Below, one piece after another: positions 35,935-45,000 of a stretch of DNA of 64,000 bases; positions within the stretch are counted from its first letter, which is position 1, and the number at the start of each line of letters is the position of its first letter. The stretch spans positions 186,001-250,000 of the forward strand of contig CAWGZX010000006.1 in NCBI GenBank assembly GCA_963827135.1, given 5' to 3'. The translations under genes and the position numbers were made by a program. This DNA comes from JAJRAN01 sp963827135 (GTDB taxonomy: Archaea; Thermoplasmatota; Thermoplasmata; Methanomassiliicoccales; UBA472). The notes beneath the pieces are model-generated. The model had not been told where the DNA came from. It searched no databases and worked only from the letters and a program-made list of their open reading frames with translations.

Positions 35935-37539
35935 GTGTTCGTTGAGCATCAGCTCATCAAGCCCGATGCCATTGAGGATCGCGACTATCAGAGGACTCTC
36001 TCGGAAATAGCCTCCAAGGAGTCCGCCCTGATCGTGCTCCCCACTGGCATGGGCAAGACCGTGGTGGCCTTAAGGGTCGTGGCCAACGTCCTCCTGAAGG
36101 GGGGGAAGGCACTTTTCCTCGCTCCCACGAAACCCTTGGTGGAGCAGCACGCCTCCTATCTCAAGGAATTCCTGGTCGGGAGGAAGGTGGGCGTGATGAC
36201 CGGGGAGAACCCGCCTGAGGAACGAGAGGCGATCTGGATCGAGAGCGACGTGATCGTCTCCACCCCCCAGGTGGTGGCGAACGACCTTCGCTACGAAAGG
36301 GTGGACCTTCGCGAAATCAAACTGATCATATTCGATGAGGTGCACCGGGCCGTAGGCGGCTACGCCTATGTCGACGTGGCCGCTGCCTATCGCGACTATG
36401 ATGGGCTGGTGCTAGGCATGACCGCCTCACCTGGGAGCAACCGTGCTCGCATCCAGGAGGTCTGCGCCAACCTCGGCATCGACCGAATTGAGCTCCGCAG
36501 CGAGTCCGATCCGGACGTGGCCAAGTACGTCCACGACATCCAGATCGACGCCATCGAGGTAGAGGTCCCGCCGGACATGAAGCGGGTGATCTTCTTCCTG
36601 AGGGCACTGTTCGAGAAGTACGTCGCAGAGCTGGTGCAGCTGAAGGCCGTGGACCCCAAGCGACCGGCGAACCGCAAGTACCTGCTGGAGGTGGGAAGGG
36701 CACTGCAGCTGCGCAGCCGCTCAGGAGAGCGTCACCGCAATCTGTTCCGGGCGATGAGCCTGCAGGCGATGGCCGTCAAGGTGGACCACGCCCTCGAGCT
36801 AGCCGAGACGCAGGGAGCGACCGCCCTTCGCGAGTACCTGAGTCGGCTTCGTGCCGATTCTGAGTCCGAGGAGGGATCGAAGGCCTCGAGGGAGATCGTC
36901 AAGGCGGCCGAGTATGTCAAGGCCGTGGAGCTGGTGCACCAGATGCGCGGCGAGCACCCCAAGCTATCGAGGATCATGACCATCGTCGCCCGCCAGATCC
37001 AAGAGAAGCCGGAATCGCGCATCATCGTCTTCACTCACTACCGCGACACCTGCGAACTGATGGCCTCGAAGCTGTCGGAGGTGGAGGGCGCTAAGGTGGC
37101 CAAGCTGGTGGGCCAGGCGGACCGGGGGAAGGAGAAAGGGTTGAAGCAGAAGGAGCAGATCGGCGTCCTGGACCAGTTCCGCAGCGGGACGAGCAACGTC
37201 CTCGTGGCCACCAGCGTGGGCGAGGAAGGGCTGGACGTGGCCAACACCGACCTGGTGATCTTCTACGAGCCAGTGCCGTCCGAGATCAGGTCCATACAGC
37301 GTCGGGGCAGGACCGGGCGCAAGCGCTCCGGGAAGGTTGTGGTGCTCGTGACCAGAGCAACGAGGGACGAAGCCTATCTCTATGCCAGCATCAACAAGGA
37401 GAGGGCGATGAGGAGAGGCCTGAGCCGATTGCAGCACAGCATGGAGGTCGAGGCCGCCTTGGACAACGAAGAGAAGGATGACGAGGCTGCCAGGCAAGAG
37501 CAAAGGAAGGGCGGGCAGAGCCACCTCCAGGACTTTTAA
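35935..37539 (+). CDS. Hef-type SF2 helicase, helicase part only
   Basis: A 534-residue SF2 helicase of the Hef/FANCM type, acting on stalled forks and branched DNA. Motif I is VLPTGMGKTVVALRV, motif II IIFDEVHRAVGG, motif III GMTASPGSNRA, and motif VI IQRRGRTGRKRSGKVV; an insert between the RecA domains (residues about 200-330) matches the helical Hef insert. The XPF-type nuclease and HhH domains of euryarchaeal Hef (about 750 residues) are absent; the chain ends in a charged tail after motif VI. The GTG start at 35935 opens directly before the conserved HQLIKPDAIEDRDYQR Q-motif region. Confidence 0.88.
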   Translation: MFVEHQLIKPDAIEDRDYQRTLSEIASKESALIVLPTGMGKTVVALRVVANVLLKGGKALFLAPTKPLVEQHASYLKEFLVGRKVGVMTGENPPEEREAIWIESDVIVSTPQVVANDLRYERVDLREIKLIIFDEVHRAVGGYAYVDVAAAYRDYDGLVLGMTASPGSNRARIQEVCANLGIDRIELRSESDPDVAKYVHDIQIDAIEVEVPPDMKRVIFFLRALFEKYVAELVQLKAVDPKRPANRKYLLEVGRALQLRSRSGERHRNLFRAMSLQAMAVKVDHALELAETQGATALREYLSRLRADSESEEGSKASREIVKAAEYVKAVELVHQMRGEHPKLSRIMTIVARQIQEKPESRIIVFTHYRDTCELMASKLSEVEGAKVAKLVGQADRGKEKGLKQKEQIGVLDQFRSGTSNVLVATSVGEEGLDVANTDLVIFYEPVPSEIRSIQRRGRTGRKRSGKVVVLVTRATRDEAYLYASINKERAMRRGLSRLQHSMEVEAALDNEEKDDEAARQEQRKGGQSHLQDF

Positions 37540-37807
37540 GAAAGGGAGGGCCGGTGGGTCCAGTGCCTTAGTGACTATATCGGGGTGTGAATTCCGATTC
37601 ATCAAGGTTCATTAGGGGTGGTCCCCGCTGGTCGGTTGGTAATGATTTGTCCATTAAAATATAATTTTCCTCAAATTAATACCCAGTAAAAAATCTTTTA
37701 ACCTCGATATATCATTCACCCTCTCTCATTTCTATGCGTTGGAAAGCCATGTTTGCTTGAACCCTCTCTTCGGCAGAATTACCTTTATCTGCCGCCAGAC
37801 GCTCTAA
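37540..37807 (+). other. Intergenic region between helicase and ligase genes
   Basis: No ORF or RNA is recognised. It contains a small GGGG-TGGT-CCCC hairpin near 37616-37627, then a strongly AT-rich tract (about 37650-37730) that may hold the terminator of the helicase gene, and finally the ligase promoter. Confidence 0.4.
37771..37794 (+). promoter_or_regulatory. Inverted repeat enclosing the TATA-like element of the ligase gene
   Basis: CGGCAGA and TCTGCCG form a perfect 7-bp inverted repeat with a 10-base centre containing CTTTAT, at the TATA distance from the GTG at 37808. A regulator bound here would mask the promoter. It could also be chance. Confidence 0.3.
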
Positions 37808-39574
37808 GTGGGCATGCTCTTCCAGGAGCTCGCCCAAGTATACGAGCAGGTGGAGGCGCGCAGCTCCCGGTTGGAGATGACCGATATATTGGCCAACTTC
37901 TTCCGTAACGTCGAGTGCGCCTCCCTGCCCAAGGTGATCTACCTCACCCAGGGCCAGCTCTACCCTGATTTCTACCCTAACAAGCTCGGTCTCGCCGACC
38001 GCCTCCTCCTAAAGACCATGGTCATGGCCTCTGGGATGAGAGAGGAGCAGATCCAGGAGATCTGGCTCAAAGAAGGGGACCCTGGCATAGTCGCCCAGAA
38101 GGTTTTCCAGACCAGGAAGCAGAGGACGTTGTTCTCCGAGCCCCTTACCTTGGAAAGGGTCTACGAAGGCCTGGTGCGGATCACCGAGGCCGAGGGCGGC
38201 GGCTCGCAGGACCTGAAGATGAAGCTCCTGGCCAAGCTGTTGAGCGATGCCACCGTGGAGGAGGCCAAGTTCATCTCCCGCATCGTGACCGGGAAGATGC
38301 GCCTGGGCGTGGCGGCGATGACCGTAGTGGACTCCCTGGCCGTGGCGTTCGCCACCAAGGAGGACCGTGGCGCGGTGGAGCGGGCATTCAACATCTCCTC
38401 GGACCTGGGGAAAGTGGCCCAAATGCTATGCGCCGATGGGATCGAGGAGATCAAGGCGATGAAGGTCCAGGTTGGGAGCCCGATGCGGGCCATGCTTGCG
38501 GAGCGCCTGCCCTCGCCCAAGGAGATCCTGGACAAGCTGGGCGGCCAGGCGGCCTTCGAGTACAAATACGATGGGGTGAGGGTCCAGGCTCACATCACGA
38601 AGAAGGGCATCACCATTTACTCGCGCAGGTTGGAAGACCTAACAGCTCAGTTCCCAGACGTGGCCAAAGCCCTGCGTAAGGCGTTCAATGGCGAAAGCGC
38701 GATCGTCGAGGGCGAGTGCGTCCCGGTGGACATGAACACCGGCGAGATGCTGCCCTTCCAGGAGGTCTCGCACCGACGAGGCAGGAAGCATGGGCTTGAG
38801 GATGCCATCGAAGATTACCCTGTCAAAGTGTTCCTCTTCGACTGCGCCCTGAAGGATGGCGAGGACCTGACCTCCAGGCCGTATCTGGAGAGAAGGAGGA
38901 TGCTGGAGGCGAGCTTCGCTCCAACGGAGGAGGTGGGCTTCTCCGAGATGAAGGTGCTGGGGGACGAGGGCGCCGTCGAGGCATTCTTCCATGAGGCCTT
39001 AAGGGACGGCTGCGAAGGCCTAATGGCCAAGTCGGTGGAGGAGGGCTCCATCTATCGAGCTGGATCGCGAGGCTTCCTCTGGATCAAGTACAAGAAGGAG
39101 TACAGGTCGGAGATGACGGACACCGTGGACCTGGTGGTGGTCGGTGCATTCGCGGGCAGGGGGAAGCGCGCAGGCGTCTACGGAGCCCTTCTGATGGCCA
39201 CTTACAATGAGAAGGACGACAGCTTCGAAACCGTCTGCAAGCTTGGTTCAGGATTCGACGACGAGACGCTGGCCAAGCTTCCGCCCATGCTCGAGGGCTA
39301 CAAGCTGAGCTCGGTCCATCCTAAGGTCGTCTCCAAGATGGAGCCAGATTATTGGTTCGAGCCTGAGGTGGTCCTAGAGGTACTCGGCGCCGAGATAACC
39401 ATCAGCCCCATACACACAACTGCCATGTCAAAGATCAGGGAGGGGGCGGGCCTGGCGATAAGGTTCCCGCGCTTCACCGGCCGCATAAGAGATGATAAGA
39501 AACCGCGGGAGGCCACCACCAGCAGCGAGCTGGAGGGCATGTACCGCCGACAGCTCAAGACGGTAGACAGCTGA
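37808..39574 (+). CDS. lig: ATP-dependent DNA ligase
   Basis: Replicative/repair ligase of 588 residues, the standard archaeal length. The nucleotidyl-transfer lysine is in motif I, FEYKYDGVRVQAHI, near residue 252; later motifs are VEGECVPVD, VFLFDCALKDGEDL, GCEGLMAKSVEEGS and FLWIKYKKEYRSEM. The N-terminal DNA-binding domain (LAQVYEQVEARSSRLEMTDI) and the C-terminal OB-fold are complete. Start is GTG 37808, with an in-frame ATG at 37814. It has its own promoter with a nearby inverted repeat and a long AT-rich intergenic stretch before it. Confidence 0.94.
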   Translation: MGMLFQELAQVYEQVEARSSRLEMTDILANFFRNVECASLPKVIYLTQGQLYPDFYPNKLGLADRLLLKTMVMASGMREEQIQEIWLKEGDPGIVAQKVFQTRKQRTLFSEPLTLERVYEGLVRITEAEGGGSQDLKMKLLAKLLSDATVEEAKFISRIVTGKMRLGVAAMTVVDSLAVAFATKEDRGAVERAFNISSDLGKVAQMLCADGIEEIKAMKVQVGSPMRAMLAERLPSPKEILDKLGGQAAFEYKYDGVRVQAHITKKGITIYSRRLEDLTAQFPDVAKALRKAFNGESAIVEGECVPVDMNTGEMLPFQEVSHRRGRKHGLEDAIEDYPVKVFLFDCALKDGEDLTSRPYLERRRMLEASFAPTEEVGFSEMKVLGDEGAVEAFFHEALRDGCEGLMAKSVEEGSIYRAGSRGFLWIKYKKEYRSEMTDTVDLVVVGAFAGRGKRAGVYGALLMATYNEKDDSFETVCKLGSGFDDETLAKLPPMLEGYKLSSVHPKVVSKMEPDYWFEPEVVLEVLGAEITISPIHTTAMSKIREGAGLAIRFPRFTGRIRDDKKPREATTSSELEGMYRRQLKTVDS

Positions 39575-39669
39575 AGACAGGAAAATTTTGTGGCCTATTT
39601 TGTAATTGTAACGGAAAAATATCGGATTTTTTGTACGAATGACTTATAAACGCGTAATCGATTTATATA

Positions 39670-40353
39670 ATGTCCATTAAAATTGCGGATATGGTTACAA
39701 TGACTGAGTATGGAGAACAAGAGATCACGAAGATCACAGTTAAGGATATTACTGCGAATCCCGCCCCCTTAGGGCTCATTGGCTTCGGCATGACGACGGT
39801 GCTGCTCAACCTTCATAATGCTGGAGCCTTTGGCCTGAGCACGGCAATCCTCGCAATGGGCATATTTGTCGGCGGGCTCGCCCAAGTCATCGCGGGGATG
39901 ATGGAATGGAAGAAGGGCAACACCTTCGGGACCACGGCCTTCACCTCCTATGGGTTCTTCTGGCTGGCTCTGGTAGGACTGCTCATCCTGCCTGAGCTGG
40001 GGATAGGCGAGGCGGCCGACAAGACCACGATGGCCTGGTTCCTCGGGCTTTGGGGCGTTTTCTCAGCCGTGCTCTTAATCGCCACCTTGCGCATGAATCG
40101 CGCCCTCCAGTTCGTGTTCGCTTCGTTGGCACTTTTATTCTTCACCTTGGCGCTTGGTGACGCCTTGAACGACCCGACCATCACCCAGGTAGCGGGATAT
40201 ATCGGGATAGTATGCGGCTTATCCGCAATGTACACCGCCCTGGCGCAGGTGTTGAACGAAGTGTATGGCCGGGAGCTTGTGCCGCTGGGCTCGGTGAAGA
40301 AAGTAAAGACCAAGCAGGCGGTCCCTGTGGACATGAAGTCGGCGGGGAAGTAG
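39670..40353 (+). CDS. satP: Acetate/succinate transporter-like protein (GPR1/FUN34/YaaH, SatP)
   Basis: A six-helix membrane protein of 227 residues. The signature NPAPLGLIGFGMTTVLLNLH matches the family NPAPLGL motif, and GGLAQVIAGMMEWKKGNTFG and TAFTSYGFFWLALV are also conserved. Family members move acetate, succinate or protons and ammonium-like solutes; acetate fits the acetate-CoA ligases elsewhere in the window. It is preceded by a good TATA (CTTATAAA, 39642-39649, and TTTATATAA near 39661) and followed by a strong hairpin. Nothing else appears to be in its transcription unit. Confidence 0.88.
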   Translation: MSIKIADMVTMTEYGEQEITKITVKDITANPAPLGLIGFGMTTVLLNLHNAGAFGLSTAILAMGIFVGGLAQVIAGMMEWKKGNTFGTTAFTSYGFFWLALVGLLILPELGIGEAADKTTMAWFLGLWGVFSAVLLIATLRMNRALQFVFASLALLFFTLALGDALNDPTITQVAGYIGIVCGLSAMYTALAQVLNEVYGRELVPLGSVKKVKTKQAVPVDMKSAGK

Positions 40354-40365
40354 TACATCTCCTCC

Positions 40366-40407
40366 GGATGGGAGAGGGCCAGTCCCCACCCCAACCCTCT
40401 CCCATCC
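40366..40407 (+). terminator. Strong hairpin after the SatP-like gene
   Basis: A perfect 13-bp stem (GGATGGGAGAGGG with CCCTCTCCCATCC) closes a 16-base loop, 13 bases after the stop codon. No long T run follows directly, so it may work as a transcript-stabilising or insulating element in front of the rpo11 promoter. Confidence 0.55.
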
Positions 40408-40443
40408 AAACATTTATTACTGTGCCGATAATAGCCACCGACC

Positions 40444-40719
40444 ATGGAGATCGAGCTTCTCGAAAAGGATAAGGACTCCATCAAGATCCTGATCAAGGAG
40501 GCGGACATGACCTTGATCTCACCCTTGGTAAAAGAGCTCCTCGAGGACGAGCTGGTAACTGAGGTAAAGTACACTGCCGCGCACCCCGACCTGGGATTCC
40601 CCACTTTGTACGTCAAGGTCAGCAGCGGCAAGCCGCAGACGGCGCTCAAGCGCGCCGCCAAGTCCCTTTCCAACACCTTCAAGGAGTCGAAGGAGAAGTT
40701 GGCGAAGGAACTCAAGTGA
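40444..40719 (+). CDS. rpo11: DNA-directed RNA polymerase subunit Rpo11 (L)
   Basis: A 91-residue Rpo11/RpoL subunit that pairs with Rpo3 in the assembly platform of archaeal RNA polymerase. Family features are the SPLVKELLEDELVTEVKYTA region and AAHPDLGFPTLYVKVSSGK (the HPxxxxPxxxV motif), followed by a C-terminal helix. A CATTTATTAC box at 40410-40419 is centred 27-29 bases before the ATG, suggesting a leaderless message. truD follows after 10 bases. Confidence 0.93.
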   Translation: MEIELLEKDKDSIKILIKEADMTLISPLVKELLEDELVTEVKYTAAHPDLGFPTLYVKVSSGKPQTALKRAAKSLSNTFKESKEKLAKELK

Positions 40720-40729
40720 CCTCTTTCTC

Positions 40730-42079
40730 ATGGGATTCCTGGCGTGCACTACCACTGAGGCCCTCATCGGGCTAGAGGTATTCTACACCGACACTCCAGG
40801 CACGAAAGGCAGACTGAAGCGCGATATAGAGGACTTCGTCGTCGACGAGATATCGCAGCATCCGCCCGAGGACCCCTCAGGCAGGTTCACAATCGCCAAG
40901 GTGACGTCGACCAACTGGGAGACCAACCGCTTGGTGCGCCAGATGGCCCGCCAACTGGGCATCTCGCGCAACCGCATCTCCTTCGCTGGCACAAAGGACA
41001 AGAGGGCGGTGACCTCGCAGCTCATATGCTTCGAGGCGCCATTGGAGGACGTCCTGGGGCTAAGGATGCACCAGGTCGTGGTCGAGGGCGCCTATCGCTC
41101 GCGCAAGAACTTGACCATCGGCGATCTGATCGGCAACGCCTTCAAGATCAAGGTGACGAGCTGCGCCCTGTCCGGGGATCGGCTGCTCTCCGAAGCCTCT
41201 GAAACCTTGGGCCAGCTGGGGTCGTTGGGCGGCTTCCCCAATTTCTTCGGCGTGCAGAGATTCGGCTCCTTGCGCCCTATCACGCACATCGTCGGCAGGC
41301 ACATCGTCCGCGGGGAGTTCGAGGAGGCCTGCTTGGCCTACGCCGCCAACCCCGTGGCGGAGGAGAGCGAGGAGGCCAAGGAGGCTAGGAGATACATCCA
41401 AGAGACGAGGGACTACCAGGGAGCCCTCAGGCTGCTACCTCGTCAGCTCACCTTCGAGCGTACCGTGGTGGAGCATCTGGCGAAGGACCCTATGGATCAT
41501 CCGGGGGCGATCCGCGCCCTCCCCCGGAACCTGCAGATGATGTTCGTCCACGCCTACCAGGCGTTCATGTTCAACCGCATCCTCAGCGAGCGCGTCCGCC
41601 GAGGGATCCCCCTGGACGCTCCGGTCGTCGGGGACGTGGTCCTGCCCATGGACAAGCACGGGCTTCCTGACCACGACAAGCCAGTCCCGGTCACCAAGCA
41701 CAACCTGGACCTCGTCGCATCCCAATTGAGGAACCGAAGGGCGAGCGCGAGCGCGGTCCTCTTCGGATCGGAGAGCGTCCTCTGCGAAGGCGAACCGGGA
41801 GAGATCGAGAGGTCCATCATCGCGGAGGAAGGCGTGAGGAGGGAGGACTTCGTCGTCCCCCTCATCCCAGAGTGCTCTTCCACCGGCAGCAGGAGGGAGC
41901 TGGTCGCGCAGTTCCACGAGCTGCGGTACCAGGCGTCCGAGGACGCGCTGGAGCTGTCCTTCTCCCTAGGGAAGGGCTGCTACGCCACCTGCCTGCTGCG
42001 CGAGGTCATGAAGGCGGACATGATCGAGGCCGACCGGGCGACCTATCTAGAATCGACGGAAGACTCAGCCGAGCAATAG
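40730..42079 (+). CDS. truD: tRNA pseudouridine(13) synthase TruD
   Basis: Converts U13 of tRNA to pseudouridine. The 449-residue protein has the TruD hallmarks RISFAGTKDKRAVTSQL (with the catalytic Asp), EVFYTDTPGTKGRLKRDIED near the N-terminus, LGGFPNFFGVQRFGSLRPIT and MFVHAYQAFMFNRILSER. The insertion domain (residues about 190-340) is of archaeal size. It is 10 bases downstream of rpo11 and probably co-transcribed. It ends close to the convergent TPR gene. Confidence 0.93.
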   Translation: MGFLACTTTEALIGLEVFYTDTPGTKGRLKRDIEDFVVDEISQHPPEDPSGRFTIAKVTSTNWETNRLVRQMARQLGISRNRISFAGTKDKRAVTSQLICFEAPLEDVLGLRMHQVVVEGAYRSRKNLTIGDLIGNAFKIKVTSCALSGDRLLSEASETLGQLGSLGGFPNFFGVQRFGSLRPITHIVGRHIVRGEFEEACLAYAANPVAEESEEAKEARRYIQETRDYQGALRLLPRQLTFERTVVEHLAKDPMDHPGAIRALPRNLQMMFVHAYQAFMFNRILSERVRRGIPLDAPVVGDVVLPMDKHGLPDHDKPVPVTKHNLDLVASQLRNRRASASAVLFGSESVLCEGEPGEIERSIIAEEGVRREDFVVPLIPECSSTGSRRELVAQFHELRYQASEDALELSFSLGKGCYATCLLREVMKADMIEADRATYLESTEDSAEQ

Positions 42080-42087
42080 GGCATATC

Positions 42088-45000
42088 CTACAATCGGCTC
42101 CAGTCCCTCGGTTGGGGCTCGGGCGCCTGCTCCTCTTCCTTCTCTTCTTCCTGAGGTTCATCTGCGGCGGGCTCTGCCTCCTCCTTCTCCTCTGAGGCCT
42201 CCTTGGCCTTCGGCTGCGACTTCTTCTTCGCCGGTCCGGTGCCGAGGTCCGCCTTGCATCTGGGGCACGCTCCGGAAGAGGTGCACTCCTTGCACAGGAC
42301 AGAGCCGCAGTCGGGGCACTTCATGACCGCGATGCCGCCATGGAAGAGGCACCTCCTGCCCTTGAGGTCGGACTCCTGTGCCTTGCGCTCCGTGGCGCGC
42401 TTCTCCTCCTTGTAGGACTTGTTGTAGACGTCCGGCTCGTCGTAGGCGGACTTGCGCTTTGGCGCCGGGGCCTCCTGCTCCATCTCCTCCTCGGCCTTGG
42501 CCGTTGCCCTCTCCACCAGGTCCTGGCCGGAGACGTCGACCGCTTCCACCGGCTCCTCGTGCAGCTCTCGGACCCTGACCTTCGGCGCACGGTATCCGCG
42601 CCGCCCGCGGAATGTGTCCGAGTAAGCCATGAGCCTTCTCGCGGTGTAGATGCCTACCTGCATGTTGTGCATAATGCCAATGACCGAACGCTGGTCCTCG
42701 GGTAGGCCCATCACCTGGCGCAGGAGCTTCTCCGTCTCCCCGTCCGGCTTGTCGGCGGCGAACTGCATCTTGTTCACCGACTCTATGTATGAAAGGACCT
42801 TCTTCGCGCCCGCGACATCGATCCCTGGCAGGTACCCCTTGACATCGGCCAGGTTGAGGCCGTGCTGTGCCACGAAGGGGTTGCTGTACGCTTCCAGCAG
42901 CACGGTCCGCGAGGCGCTCTCGTACTCCTTGAGCTCCTCGGGGGAAAGCGCCCCCACCGACACGGGGACGCTCTCCTCCAGGTAGGCGAAGACCGCGTCC
43001 AGGTCCGAGTAAGGTATGCCGCACTCCCGGAAGGCGTCCTCCTTGGATATCTCGCCGCCGCGGCGGAACTCCACCTCCAGCACCTTCTCCGCGTACTTCT
43101 CGACCTGCTCCTTCTGGCGGTGCTCGCCAGCGATCCTCAGACCCTCCTTGGCCGATTCCATGTCCGGGTTCAGCTCCAGGGCCTTCTCGAATGCTCTTGT
43201 CGCCTGGTCGGAGGAGCCGATGCGCAAGAGCACCATGCCCTTGCCGTTCCAGGAGAACGGGTCGTTGGGGTCCAGGCCGATGGCGGTGTCGTAGGATTTG
43301 AGGGCCTCATCGTCCCTGCCGAGCTTCTCCATGACGCTGGCGCGGGCGATCCAGCCCTTCTTGTTGTTGGGGTCGATTCTCAGCGAGCGTTCGATGGCCT
43401 CCGCCGCCTCCTCGTAGTCGCCCAGCTTGGCGTGCATGGAGCCCAGGCGGGCCCATATGCCCCCGTCCTGGTCGTCGATGGCCAGTGCCTTACGGTAGCA
43501 TTGCAGGGCGTCCTGAGGGCGCTGCAGCTCCTCCAGGGCGCGCCCCTTGGAGCTGTAGACCGCTGGCTCCTCTAAGCCGGCCTCTAGCGCGCGGTCGAAG
43601 CACTGCACCGATTGCGCGAACTGCCCCAGCTTGAGCATGGCCAGCCCCTTGTATTTCCATATCTGGCCATCGCGGTGGTCCAGGGACAGGGCCTTGTCGA
43701 AGGACGATATCGCCTCGTCATACCGCTCCAGTGAGGCCAGCGCCCTCCCCTTGTCGGAGTGGTACTGGGCCACCTCCGGGTTCATGGCGATGCAGCGCTC
43801 GAAGATCTCCAGCGCCGAAGGATAGTTGTGCTGTAGCAGGTAAGCCCGCCCGGCGTTGTCCAAGGTCCTGGAGTCGTTGGGGTCGAGGTTGAAAGCGGCA
43901 TCGAACGCCTGAACGGCCTCGGCGTGCCTTCCCAGCGTGACCAGCGCCAGACCCTTCTTGTTCCAGATGACCTTGTCGCCGTCGTCGAGCCGGAGGGCGG
44001 CGTCGTACTCCCTCACCGCTTCCTCCGTCCGACCGAGCTTGTCCAGGGCTAAGGCCTTGTCCGCCCTGGCCGCTCGGTTGTTGGGGTCCACCATGATGAT
44101 GTCGTCGCAGATCTTCACGATCTCCTCGGGAGTGCCCTTGTGGAACAGGGCGACCTTCTTAAGCTCCAGTAGGTTAATGGACCCCGGCTCGAGCTCCAGG
44201 GCTCGGTCGAAGGAGCGGATGGCCTCGTCGAACCTGTCCAGTTTCTGCTCGGCCAGCCCCCGGTCTACCCAGGCCTTGACGTTCTTGGGGTCCAGTTTGA
44301 CGATCTTGTCCGAGACCTTGACGATCTCCTCATAGCGGCCGAGCTGCTTGAGGCAGTCCTTCTTCGCCTCGAGCACCTCGACGTCCTTGCCGCTGATAGC
44401 CAAGGCGTCGTCGAAGGCCAATATCGCCTCCTCATAGCGCCCGAGCTTGGAGAGCGCCCGCCCCTTCCTCACCAGGAGGAAGTGGTTCTTGGCGTCCACC
44501 GTTAGGGCGACGTCGTAGCACTTGAGGGCCTCGTCGCAACGGTCTAGGAACTCGAGGGCCACGCCCTTTGATGTCAATAGATTGGGATCGTTGGCGTCGC
44601 TCTGCAACGCCTGGTCGTAGGTGGCCACCGCCTCCTCGTATCGATGCGCCCCTTCCAGCGCCAAGCCCTTTGAGTAGAGCAGGCGCTTGTCGCCGGGCGA
44701 GAGCTGGGTCGCGTATACGAAGGCCTCCACGGCCTCATCGGGCCGGCCTAATGCGAAGAGGCTGTCCCCCTTGACCCTGAGGAAGATCACGTTGAGGGGA
44801 TAGCGCTCTGCGCCCTTGGTGGCGATTTCCAGCGCCTCCTGGTAACGATCCTTGGAGTAGAGGGCGATGGACAGGTCGGCCATTACCTCCTGATCCTCAG
44901 GCCACTTCGCCAGGATCGATGAATAGACGTCGATGGCCTCGTCCTTCCTCCCTAATCGGTCCAGGGCGATGGCCTTGTCCTCCAGCGCCTCTTTGTTGTT

